NCBI RefSeq assembly: GCF_932276165.1
Contig: NC_063986.1
Span: 12,164,501 to 12,228,500 of the forward strand
Length of the DNA: 64,000 nt
Origin: Plutella xylostella
Lineage: Eukaryota > Arthropoda > Insecta > Lepidoptera > Plutellidae
Direction: 5' to 3'
Under the pieces are notes generated by a model that was given only the letters and a program-made list of their open reading frames with translations, made no database searches and was not told the origin of the DNA. Every line of letters begins with the position of its first letter. Within the stretch, counting starts at the first letter, position 1. This document shows, piece after piece, positions 31,193-40,600 of the stretch. The position numbers were made by a program, and so were the translations under genes.

Positions 31193-33239
31193 ATGGAGGT
31201 ACAAAAAATAGATGATATTGTACCCCAGGAGGGTCCCGTAACTGGAGAATCCCTCCCCGAGCCAATTGGCTCGGGCTGCCCCTCGTATTCTGGGGGGGGC
31301 AATTTGCACCTTTATGATTTAGAAAAAACTACTTGTGACAATGTGTCAGGTATTGAAGTTTCAATTTGTGATAAAGAATTTGCGCGCCCATTTGAGCGCA
31401 CGTCTCAGCGCAGAGACAGTGTCGGGTCGGACACGTCGTCGGTGGTGTCATTTATCTCTATGACATCATCGGACGTCGTGTCTAAACGGCCCAGGAAAAG
31501 GGGGAACCCGGGAGCCAATAACAGCCCGCCGGGTTCAAAACGCCGAGTGCTAAGGCGCTCGGTTAGGGATGGAAGTGGGGAGGACGATGAGATTCTTGGC
31601 CAATCTCTCACCCCCTCCAACACCAGGGCGAAGGCCTCACTACCAAAGGTGGATGACCTGTTGGCAGAAATGCAGGGACGACCGACAGCTGATCTGAATG
31701 CTTTTATTGCAGCTCAGCTGTCCACTGTCGAAGGGGTTGCCGACAGGTCGAGAAATTTGAAGGGCACCTTCGTTCACAGTCTTCGCCTTGCCGCGAGACA
31801 GGTGCAGGCCGCCACCACAGAGCTGGTGCAACGCACGGTGTCGGGCCGGAACGAGGAGAGGCTGGAGCGGGAGAACGCAGAGCTGCGCTCTCAGGTAGCC
31901 GCCCTCAGTTCGAGGCTGGAGGACTTGGCCAAGGAGGTGGCAACACTCCGGCAGACCCAGGACCAGGTTGCAGCGCCGGTTTCGCCTGTCAGGCCTTCCC
32001 CCGAACCTTCGGGAGAATGGGAGCGGTGCCTGATGGAGCGCATTGGGAGTTTGATGGACAAGAAACTTGCGGCAGTTGCGTCCATCGCTTCCGCTCCTAA
32101 GACTCCACCTCGTGTCGGCTCGACACCGTCAGCCGGGCACAATAGGCCAGCAGTGGGGGCAGTCCCAGGGACACAGCCCAGGCCTAAGGCCAAAAAAAAG
32201 GAAGAAGAAGAGGAAGAAGGGGGTTGTGGAGACCCCAGCTCCGGTGGCTCGTACACAACCAGTGCCCTCCTCTGCTACTCCGGCAGCGGGAGGAAGCACC
32301 TGGGCCACCGTAGTGAGCAGGAAAGCCCAGAAGCCGAAAGCAGCGGTCACTGCATCGCAGCGGCCGGCACAGACGAAGAAGGTGGTTCCGGCGAAGCCTC
32401 CCTCATCGGCAGCTATTGCCGTCACAATTCGGGAGGGCGCAGACGTCACATACGCTGCTGTCATGGCAGCAGCGAAGGAGCGTGTGCGCCTGAGTGACTG
32501 CGGCATTAGCACCGTCCGCATGAAGCGAGCCGTGACTGGGGGCCTCGTCCTAGAGGTTTCTGGCGCAGACTGCTCGAAGCATGCGGACGATCTTGCCGCG
32601 AAAATGAGGGAGGCCCTAGCCGACATGCCGGTCCATATCGCGCGCCCTTTTAAGACGGGTGAGGTGCGCGTCATGGATCTGGATGAGGCAATCTCACCTG
32701 TTCAGTTGGCCGCAGCGATTGCGAATGCGGGAGAGTGCCAGGCTGCCGACATCAAGGTGGGCGAGATCCGACAAGCACGGTCGGGTTTGAATTCGGCGTG
32801 GGTCCGGTGTCCGCTCTCTGCGGTGCGCAAGCTGGCAGCAGCGAAGCGCATCCGCGTGGGGTGGGCATCGGCGAGAGTTGAGGTCCTGGCGGCCAGACCA
32901 ATGCAGTGCTACCGCTGCCTCGAGACTGGCCACGTCCGCCGCCAGTGCCCCAACTCTGTTGACAGAAGCGACAGGTGCTACACTTGTGGGGAGACCGGTC
33001 ATCGCGCAAGCCAGTGCAGGGCGGATAGGCCGAAATGCCCTCTTTGTGCCGACCTCGGTAGGCCATCAGACCACCGGCTGGGCAGCAAGAGGTGCACTCC
33101 TCCAAAGGGCCGTAAAAAGAAGCCGCAGGCCTTGCCTGCCAATCCCCGAGCCGATGAACCGGTCCCAGCCAGCTTGCCGGTTCCAACGGGCAACACGGGC
33201 CCGAGGGAGGCAATGGAGGTTTCCCATTCGCAGCCATAA
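31193..33239 (+). pseudogene. SART ORF1 (Gag-like), one-base frameshift
   Basis: ORF1 encodes an RNA-binding Gag-like protein that forms the LINE ribonucleoprotein and directs it to telomeres. It begins at the ATG at 31193. Basic, NLS-like runs (KRPRKRG, KRRVLRR) lie near residues 100-125, a Glu/Leu-rich coiled coil near 220-260, and three zinc knuckles in the last 120 residues (CYRCLETGHVRRQC, CYTCGETGHRASQC and CPLC...H...C). At 32191-32198 an A8 run replaces the A7 of copy F. The first frame therefore runs to 32497 as nonsense, while the correct frame continues, open, to the stop at 33239. Without the extra base the protein would be about 680 residues. It is recently broken unless slippage on A8 rescues it. 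Confidence 0.9.
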
Positions 33240-33241
33240 AC

Positions 33242-36200
33242 TTGTTGCAAGGCAACCTGAATCACTGCCGAGAGTCACAGGACTTGTTCCTGCATACTCT
33301 GGCGGAGCGTTCGGTTGCCATGGCAGTCGCGTCGGATCCTTACCGAGTGCCAAATCACCCCCGATGGTTCGGCGATACCGGAGGATTCGTCGCCGTTTAT
33401 TGGTGCGGTGGATCGGGTGACCCCCCGTGCACTCTCCTCGAGCGGGGCTTGCGCTTTGTAGCGGTTCAGCTGGGCCCTATGGCGGTAGTGGGCTGCTACC
33501 TGTCCCCCAACAGTCCCCGTGCAGAGTATGAGTCTCATCTGGATGCGGTAGCGCTATGTGTTCGCAGATGCTTGCCTCGCCCCGTGCTTGTCCTGGGCGA
33601 TTTCAACGCCCACTCTAGAGCCTGGGGCGGGAAGGCAGACGACGCTAAGGGAGACTCAGTGCTGGAATGGGCTGCTGGGCTCGACCTACGGCTATTGAAC
33701 CGGGGGTCCGTGCCCACGTGCGTGCGGTGGCAGGGGGAGTCGATCGTGGATCTTTCATGGGCAACTCCTCCTGCTGCACGTCTTGTGTCTGGATGGAGGG
33801 TGGCTGAGGAGATGGTAACCCTGTCAGACCATCGACACGTCGTGTTTGAGGTGAACCTCCGGCCAGCTGGCCATACCATCCGCACGGACACTGCACAACG
33901 CCGCTGGGCACTAAAATCGCTGGACCGGGATAGCCTAGTCGCTGCTGCAACGGTAGCGTCATGGGCGGGAAGACCGGCCGAAGGCGTCAGCGTAGAAGAG
34001 GAGGCCAATTGGTTCCGGGAAACGATGACGTCCATCTGTGACGCGTCGATGCCCCGGGCCAAGCCATCCACGCGCAGAGGGGCGTACTGGTGGTCAGAGG
34101 AAATTGCGCAGCTGCACGCGGTTTGTCTCCGCAGTCGACGCCAGTACACCCGAGCACGGAGAAGACGCCAGGCAACGGAGGCCGAAAAGAGTACCGCCTA
34201 TGACGCCTATCGGGAGGCCAAAAACGCGCTTCGTTTCGCGATTGCAGACGCGAAGGCTCGGTCCTGGAAGGAGCTCCTGGAGGGTCTCAACAGGGATCCA
34301 TGGGGCCGACCGTACAAATCAGTACTAGGCAGGCTGCGTCCGTGGGTCCCTCCGTTGACCGAAACCCTGGAACCCGCTCTGGTAGAGACGGTGGTCAGCA
34401 CACTGTTTCCCAGGGCCCAGGAAGGTCAACAAGACCCTGTCCCGTTAGACCCGACCACGTGGTCTGACGAGTTAGGAGTGAAGGATCCGGAGCTGGAACG
34501 AGCAGTCAGGCGTCTCGGAGCGTGGAACACCGCTCCCGGCCCCGATGGCATACCAGGACGTGTGTGGGTGCTGGCGCTCAGGGCTGGTTTATTCAGACAG
34601 TTCATCTGTCTGCTGAACCGCTGCCTGAGTGACGGCGAGTTCCCCACCGACTGGAAGGAGGCCACGCTGGTGCTCCTGAAGAAGGAAGGCAGGCCCGCAG
34701 ACTCTCCCTCTGCGTACCGACCCATCTGTCTGCTGGACGAGGCTGGCAAGCTCTTTGAGCGAGTCATCGCCGATCGCATCCAGGCACACCTGAGACGGGA
34801 TGGTCCCGACCTTTCGGATAGTCAGTACGGCTTCCGGATTGCGCGATCGACAGTGGATGCGATACTTCGCGTTCGCTCACTGTCGGAGCAGGCTGTGAAC
34901 CAAGGGGGAGTTGCGCTGGCTATTAGCCTAGACATAGTTAATGCGTTCAACTCCATCCCTTGGGGAACCATTAGGGAGGCTCTTGTGTACCACCAATTGC
35001 CTTCCTACCTGCAGCGAATAGTCGGGTCATACCTGTCGAACAGGTATATCAAGTACCCGGGCAGAGAGGGTATGTTATCGCGGAGGGATGTCAGTTGCGG
35101 AGTTCCACAGGGGTCGGTGTTGGGCCCTCTTCTGTGGAACTTGGCATACGATGCGGTCCTGCGAGTTGAGCTCCCAGATGGTGTTAGCACAGTGTGTTAC
35201 GCCGACGACACACTGGTAGTTGCTAACGGGGCCTCCTTCGAGGAGGCTATACCAAGGGCGGAAGTTGCTGTGGCCAGAGTGATTGGCAAGATCCACCAGC
35301 TGGGTCTCAAAACAGCGCCCCACAAGACCGAGGCGCTGTGGTTCCACAAACTGCCTAGGAGCAGGGAACCACCTGACCTAGCGGTGCAAGTTGGTGATGC
35401 TCGTATCGCCATAGGACGGCATATGCGCTACCTCGGCCTGATCCTGGATAGTCGCTGGTCATTCGAGGAACACTTCAAAAGGTTAGCCCCCCGGATACAA
35501 AAAGTAGCTGGTGCTTTGCATGGGCTGCTTCCGAATCTGGGGGGTCCTCGCGAAGGAGTCCGCCGCCTCTATACGGGAGTCGTGCGATCCATGGCCCTCT
35601 ACGGAGCACCTGTCTGGTCGAAGAGACTGACGGGTGTTCGACGCAACCGAGCACTGCTCAACAGCGTCCAACGTAAGATGGCCATCCGCGTTGTTCGTGG
35701 ATATCGCACGATATCGTACGATGCGGCGACTTTGTTGGGTCGCTTTCCGCCACTCGACATCTTGGCGGAAATGGACGCTCGAGTGTACCAGCGACTACAC
35801 AATGTGGAAGTTGCCGATGCGGAGCCGGCATCAGCCGTCCGGCGATACGAGCACCAGGTCGCTCTGGAGCACTGGCGGGAGCGGTTGGAGGAGCCGAGAA
35901 GTTGTCGGCAGCGAGCTGTCGCAGCCGTACTTCCGTGCTTCGACGCATGGATGCAACGGCCGGGCAACCTCACGTATCGTCTGACGCAGGTGCTGACCGG
36001 GCACGGTTGCTTCGGTGAGTACCTGCACCGGATAGGGCGTGAGGTTGCACCGTCGTGTCACCACTGTGAAGGCAGCCTGGACTCCGCGCAGCACACACTT
36101 GCAGTGTGCCCAGCGTGGGAGTCCGAAAGGCAGATCCTGGCTAACAGGATCGGGCCGGATCTGTCACTGCCCTCAGTGGTGGCAGCCATGACTCGAGGCA

Positions 36201-36325
36201 AGGAGTGTTGGAAGGCCGTGGTCTCGTTCTGTGAGACCGTCATGGTCCAGAAAGAGGCCGCAGAGCGAGATCGGGAGAGGGCCGATCCAGCTCGGAGGCG
36301 ACAGCGAAGGGTTCAGGCCAGGTGA
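33242..36325 (+). CDS. SART ORF2: endonuclease and reverse transcriptase
   Basis: This is an open frame of about 1,027 codons that starts within 3 bases of the ORF1 stop, in a different frame. The N-terminal apurinic-like endonuclease has QGNLNHC, VLVLGDFNAHSRAWGG and LSDHRHVVFEV. The RT domain has YRPICLLDEAGKLFERV, SLDIVNAFNSIPW, GVPQGSVLGPLLWN and catalytic YADD near residue 653-656. The C-terminal knuckle CHHC...H...C lies near residue 939. There is no RNase H. The endonuclease nicks telomeric repeat and the RT primes on it. The first ATG (33320) would delete the conserved QxNLN motif, so initiation is probably non-AUG or coupled to ORF1 termination. FRIARST replaces the usual F-x-x-GRST, which might weaken RT. 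Confidence 0.9.
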   Translation: MLQGNLNHCRESQDLFLHTLAERSVAMAVASDPYRVPNHPRWFGDTGGFVAVYWCGGSGDPPCTLLERGLRFVAVQLGPMAVVGCYLSPNSPRAEYESHLDAVALCVRRCLPRPVLVLGDFNAHSRAWGGKADDAKGDSVLEWAAGLDLRLLNRGSVPTCVRWQGESIVDLSWATPPAARLVSGWRVAEEMVTLSDHRHVVFEVNLRPAGHTIRTDTAQRRWALKSLDRDSLVAAATVASWAGRPAEGVSVEEEANWFRETMTSICDASMPRAKPSTRRGAYWWSEEIAQLHAVCLRSRRQYTRARRRRQATEAEKSTAYDAYREAKNALRFAIADAKARSWKELLEGLNRDPWGRPYKSVLGRLRPWVPPLTETLEPALVETVVSTLFPRAQEGQQDPVPLDPTTWSDELGVKDPELERAVRRLGAWNTAPGPDGIPGRVWVLALRAGLFRQFICLLNRCLSDGEFPTDWKEATLVLLKKEGRPADSPSAYRPICLLDEAGKLFERVIADRIQAHLRRDGPDLSDSQYGFRIARSTVDAILRVRSLSEQAVNQGGVALAISLDIVNAFNSIPWGTIREALVYHQLPSYLQRIVGSYLSNRYIKYPGREGMLSRRDVSCGVPQGSVLGPLLWNLAYDAVLRVELPDGVSTVCYADDTLVVANGASFEEAIPRAEVAVARVIGKIHQLGLKTAPHKTEALWFHKLPRSREPPDLAVQVGDARIAIGRHMRYLGLILDSRWSFEEHFKRLAPRIQKVAGALHGLLPNLGGPREGVRRLYTGVVRSMALYGAPVWSKRLTGVRRNRALLNSVQRKMAIRVVRGYRTISYDAATLLGRFPPLDILAEMDARVYQRLHNVEVADAEPASAVRRYEHQVALEHWRERLEEPRSCRQRAVAAVLPCFDAWMQRPGNLTYRLTQVLTGHGCFGEYLHRIGREVAPSCHHCEGSLDSAQHTLAVCPAWESERQILANRIGPDLSLPSVVAAMTRGKECWKAVVSFCETVMVQKEAAERDRERADPARRRQRRVQAR

Positions 36326-36619
36326 GCCCGTCGCGTCCCTGTAGCCCGGGAGTAAGAATAAGGCTACGGTATCTCCTGCCCGTCGTAAAAAGCGACCAAA
36401 AGGAGGTTAGGGGCTGTGGGCGGTGAGGACGGGGGTCTGAGCCGCCGGATAATAGCGGCCCCGGGAAGAGCGGCTGTGCATGTGGCCATGTACAGCCGCG
36501 CAGGCTGCGAAGGAGTGGGGAGACCTTGATTCTCCCGGAGAAGAGCTGCGGCACAGTGCGAGGTGACTCCGGTGCGTTCCCCTGGAGATCCCGGAGCACC
36601 TACCTGCACTGATGGTGGC

Positions 36620-36712
36620 CACCGAGGGGGTTTTAGTGGGTAAAAATCCCACATATCCCGCCTTCCTCCCCCGAGGTCGGCGGGAATCTTTCTGAAGATT
36701 TCCCCCTCGTAA
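36620..36712 (+). promoter_or_regulatory. Branched 3'-UTR RNA structure, SART C
   Basis: Outer stem GAGGGGG (36624-36630) pairs with CCCCCTC (36702-36708). Hairpin 1 is GTGGG/CCCAC (36636-36640 and 36648-36652). Hairpin 2 is CCCGCC/GGCGGG (36657-36662 and 36679-36684). Poly(A) starts three bases after the outer stem. The layout matches the TRAS copies with different paired bases. Confidence 0.7.
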
Positions 36713-36736
36713 AAAAAAAAAAAAAAAAAAAAAAAA

Positions 36737-36883
36737 GGTTAGGTTAGGTTAGGTTAGGTTAGGTTAGGTTAGGTTAGGTTAGGTTAGGTTAGGTTAGGTT
36801 AGGTTAGGTTAGGTTAGGTTAGGTTACGTTAGGTTAGGTTAGGTTAGGTTAGGTTAGGTTAGGTTAGGTTAGGTTAGGTTAGG
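36737..36883 (+). repeat. (TTAGG)n telomeric array with one TTACG variant
   Basis: About 29 units, perfect except for TTACG at 36824-36828, the only variant unit I see in the arrays of this window. Confidence 0.95.
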
Positions 36884-37007
36884 TTTTTTCGTAGGGAGGG
36901 GAAATCCTAATGGACACCTGACAGCCCGTACTGTCAGGTAGTGTCGGACTCTCACCGACTAAAACCCCTCCCTTTCCAGTCACCCCTGACATAATCAGGG
37001 ACTTTGT
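36884..37007 (-). mobile_element. TRAS 3'-UTR scrap (about 118 bp plus short poly(T))
   Basis: A 5'-truncated TRAS of the D type: six T, then CGTAGGGAGGGG through GGGACTTTGT, followed by GGTTAGG. It includes the whole branched 3'-UTR structure. Its truncation point equals that of the scrap at 30520-30611. Confidence 0.9.
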
Positions 37008-37214
37008 GGTTAGGTTAGGTTAGGTTAGGTTAGGTTAGGTTAGGTTAGGTTAGGTTAGGTTAGGTTAGGTTAGGTTAGGTTAGGTTAGGTTAGGTTAGGT
37101 TAGGTTAGGTTAGGTTAGGTTAGGTTAGGTTAGGTTAGGTTAGGTTAGGTTAGGTTAGGTTAGGTTAGGTTAGGTTAGGTTAGGTTAGGTTAGGTTAGGT
37201 TAGGTTAGGTTAGG
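37008..37214 (+). repeat. (TTAGG)n telomeric array, about 41 units
   Basis: Perfect repeats ending ...AGG, next to the poly(T) of TRAS D. Confidence 0.97.
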
Positions 37215-37236
37215 TTTTTTTTTTTTTTTTTTTCGT

Positions 37237-37317
37237 AGGGAGGGGAAATCCTAATGGACACCTGACAGCCCGTACTGCCAGGTAGTGTCGGACTCTCACC
37301 GACTAAAACCCCTCCCT
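37237..37317 (-). promoter_or_regulatory. Branched 3'-UTR RNA structure, TRAS D
   Basis: On the sense RNA the outer stem GGGAGGGG/CCCCTCCC encloses hairpin 1, GTCGG/CCGAC, and hairpin 2, CCTGGCAG/CTGTCAGG. The last contains a G-U pair where the other D-type copies have A-U. The structure ends three bases before the poly(A). Confidence 0.7.
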
Positions 37318-37694
37318 TTCCAGTCACCCCTGACATAATCAGGGACTTTGTACATCTTAACATAATATTACAATCTTAACTTAACTTATCTTCTATCACG
37401 GGAGACCGTAACCGGTCAGAATATTTGTTTTTCTTTTCTATTTTATTTTGGTTCATATTTTGTATTCTCTTTTTAATTTATTATTTTATTTTATTTTTTT
37501 GTTTGTATATTTTTTACTATCTTTTATATCTTTTTTTTTTGTTTTCTTTTCTATTTTTTACTTATTTCTAACTTAAAATTACTTATCTTTTTCTACAGCA
37601 TTGCTTTCTTATTATCTTTATATAACATTTATATTGTATAGGACACAGTTGTATATATACTACATTTATATATACGTGTTATCCTTATTCTAAC

Positions 37695-40600
37695 TTACTT
37701 ATTCCTATTTGCTACTCTTAATGCTAATTTCTTACAATACTGTAAAAACTTTTCTCTCACATCATTATCACTTATTAAACTATTAAGATTTTCCTTACAA
37801 ACTGATACATTTAACTCTATCTCTATGTTCATCCTATCGACGCCATAGACGGGACACTCGGTTATTATGTGCAGAATACTCTCGTTCACGCTGGGGTCAC
37901 AGATGCAGGACGGGCTGTCCTTGCACTTGAAGCGGTTCAAGTATTCTGAGAACCCGCCATGTCCCGTCATAACCTGCGTCACCACATAGTCTATTGTCAT
38001 CTTTCTGACCGTTCTGTACGCCTGTATCGCGTCTGGAAAGAATGCCTTTGTGGTGGATGCGGTTTCACCTTGTATGTATCGCCGGTTCCATTCGCCGAGC
38101 GATTCCAAGCGGATCTGTCGCTTGGCGAATGAGACCGGACATTGGTCATAGTCTGGCTTCTTCTTCAATTTCAGCGCTGCTTCTTTTGCCAGATGGTCCG
38201 CTCGCTCATTTCCTGCCAATCCTGCGTGTGCTTTGATCCAAAACAAGGAGATTTCCTTGTCTTGGAGTTTGCAGGTCCTTATATTTTGGCGTACCTCTAG
38301 TGCCAGGGGGTGCCGCGTATTGTTGTTCGTGACCGTCTCTAGGGCGGACCGCGAGTCACTGTACACACCGAAACTGGTTTCCTTTCTCTTCAACACTACC
38401 CTTGTAGCTTCGCATATGGCCAGCAGTTCCGCCTGGTAGACCGTGCAGTGCGGCGACAGCTTCAGTTTGACGGACTTGATCTCGGCTCCATTGCTCCAGA
38501 GAGACAATGCAGCTCCCACCTTGCCGTCAATCTTGCTGCCGTCGGTGTAAATACGTACTGCTTGTGTGTTGTGGAGGTCCACCAGCTGTTGGTCTTCCAG
38601 GCTTATGAACTCCAGGCGCATATGTTTCGCAGGATGAGGGCTATCGGCATATACAGCCACTCGCTCCACTTCAACATCCCCCAGCGCTGGTCGGAGTACG
38701 CCCCTCTTTGCCTCATACAACGCTGCTGCCTCTTGTATTCTGAGGTCAAGAGGTAGCACTCCGGCCAACGCCAAGGCCGCATTGAGTGAGACGGTCCGGT
38801 ACGCACGGGTCAGTTTCTGGGCAAAGCCCCTCTGCACTGCGTTGAGCTGTTTTTGAACACCCAGTTTCTTGGCGGCTGGTGCCCAGGCACTCGCCGCATA
38901 CATAATAACTGGCTCAACCGCTGCTGTGTAAATAAGCCGTATAACCTCGGGATGTAGTCCCCAGCTAACTCGGGCGGCCCTGGACAGCTGCTTGTATATG
39001 TTCAACGCCTTTTTGCAGACATTTGCTACATGGCTATTGAAAGTCAGCTTCTCGTCTATAGTGAGCCCCAGTATTTTAATCTCCTTTGACATGCCAATGT
39101 CAATCCCGCCCATTCTAAGGTGCGGGGTGTCGTATTTTAGCTTCTTGGTCAGTACCATAGCCTTGGTTTTTTGTGGACCAAAGTTGAGCTTATTACGGAC
39201 ACCCCAATCCCCAACATAGGCGAGAGCGGCATTGGCCTGTCTTTGGATGTCCAGAGCTGTGTTCCCGTCAAAGACCAGTACTACGTCATCGGCGAATGCC
39301 TGGCAGTAATCGCCATGCTGCTCCAAGCCTGTCAGCAGCGGGTTTAACAAAAGGTTCCATAGAAGCGGACCCCCAATCGAACCTTGCACACACCCTTTGT
39401 TCGTGCTCTTGGTGTATTCTTCACCCCCGTACCTGACAGCAACTTTTCGGTTTTGGAGGTAGCTGTCTATGATTCGTCTCAGGTTGATCGGGCAGTTCTC
39501 CTCAGCCAGACGGACTCTGATAGCTGGCCACCAAGCGTTGTCGAACGCCCCCTCTATATCTAGTGATACGACGGTTACAATTTTCCTGTCATTTATTTTG
39601 GCATGGATGTATTGTATTAGATCATAGAGGGAGTCTTCGGTACTTTTTTGGGGCATGAATCCGTATTGGCGCGTACTTATTGTTGGCAGAATGTGCCACT
39701 TCAGCCGTCCGATGGTCATCTTTTCCAAGATCTTTCCCAACACTGGCAGCAAACCTATGGGCCGGTACGATTTGGGATTTGTGTAGTCGTCCTTTTCCGG
39801 CTTTCTCAACACTACAACTACGGCGGATTTCCAGATCGTCGGAAAGTATTGTAGTGTGAGACATTTGTTGACCAGTGCTAGGAACAGATCTGGGTGTTTA
39901 AAGATGGCTTGTTGGCAGATGTCGGCCGTGAACCCATCCCCTCCAGGAGCCTTCTTTGGGTTAAACGATTTCACCGCGTCTATCAGCTCCACCATTGTAA
40001 ACGGTGGGTCATGTTGTTCATCATGACTCATGTCGTTTACACTTTCAGCTTTTACTCTGGTTTGCTGGTGTTCTGCGTTTTCCCTGTCGCTCTTATCTTC
40101 TGGGTAGAAAGATTCTGCCAATACCCTAGCAGAGTCACCAAGATCCATTTGTCTACCGTTGCAGACGAGGGGGAGGTCTTCCTGGCGATCCGTTGTTCTT
40201 CCTATGACTCTATAAATTCCTTCCCACAATCCTTCCTTATCCTGTTTTCCGCAAAAGCTCTTCCAACTCTCGATTTGCGCTTCTTTGGCATTCTTCTCAT
40301 ACATTTCTTTTGCATCCAGATATTCGCGTATAACTTTCAGTTTCCGGACCGCAGCGGCACACCTTACTCTACGCTTCTTTGTCATCATGTCTTTCTTCAA
40401 TTTTGCGAGTTTCTCGGACCACCACGGCAGGGCCAGTTTTTCTTTCACCTTTTTCTTGGGTATGCTTTCGAGACATGCCTGTCCTATTATTTCAGTGAAC
40501 TTAACCACCAGGCTGTCCAGCTCGTCTATACTGGCGATCTTGTTTATTTCAGGCTCGGTGATGCTGTGATCCAGCAATAGCTGATCCAGTTGCTCATGGA

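Larger units (their letters stand above)
31016..36736 (+). mobile_element. SART-type telomeric LINE, full-length copy C
   Basis: The + strand element starts CCACGGACCTGCTTAG directly after AGGTT. It has a 177-bp 5' UTR, ORF1 (frameshifted), ORF2 (open), a ~385-bp 3' UTR and a 26-nt poly(A) at 36711-36736 followed by GGTTAGG. Copy F starts at the same base, so this is the true 5' end. The orientation is opposite to TRAS. The SART-type insertion implies first-strand priming from a nick in the CCTAA strand. Confidence 0.93.

Noticed and set aside
32752..33420. Several overlapping open frames on both strands inside SART ORF1/ORF2
   Set aside because: They are shadows of GC-rich coding DNA. The conserved zinc-knuckle and endonuclease motifs are only in the frames reported.
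39894..40580. 228-codon plus-strand open frame rich in Phe and Leu
   Set aside because: It is antisense to TRAS ORF2, which has full domain support, and its hydrophobic look comes from the complement of Lys/Glu-rich codons.
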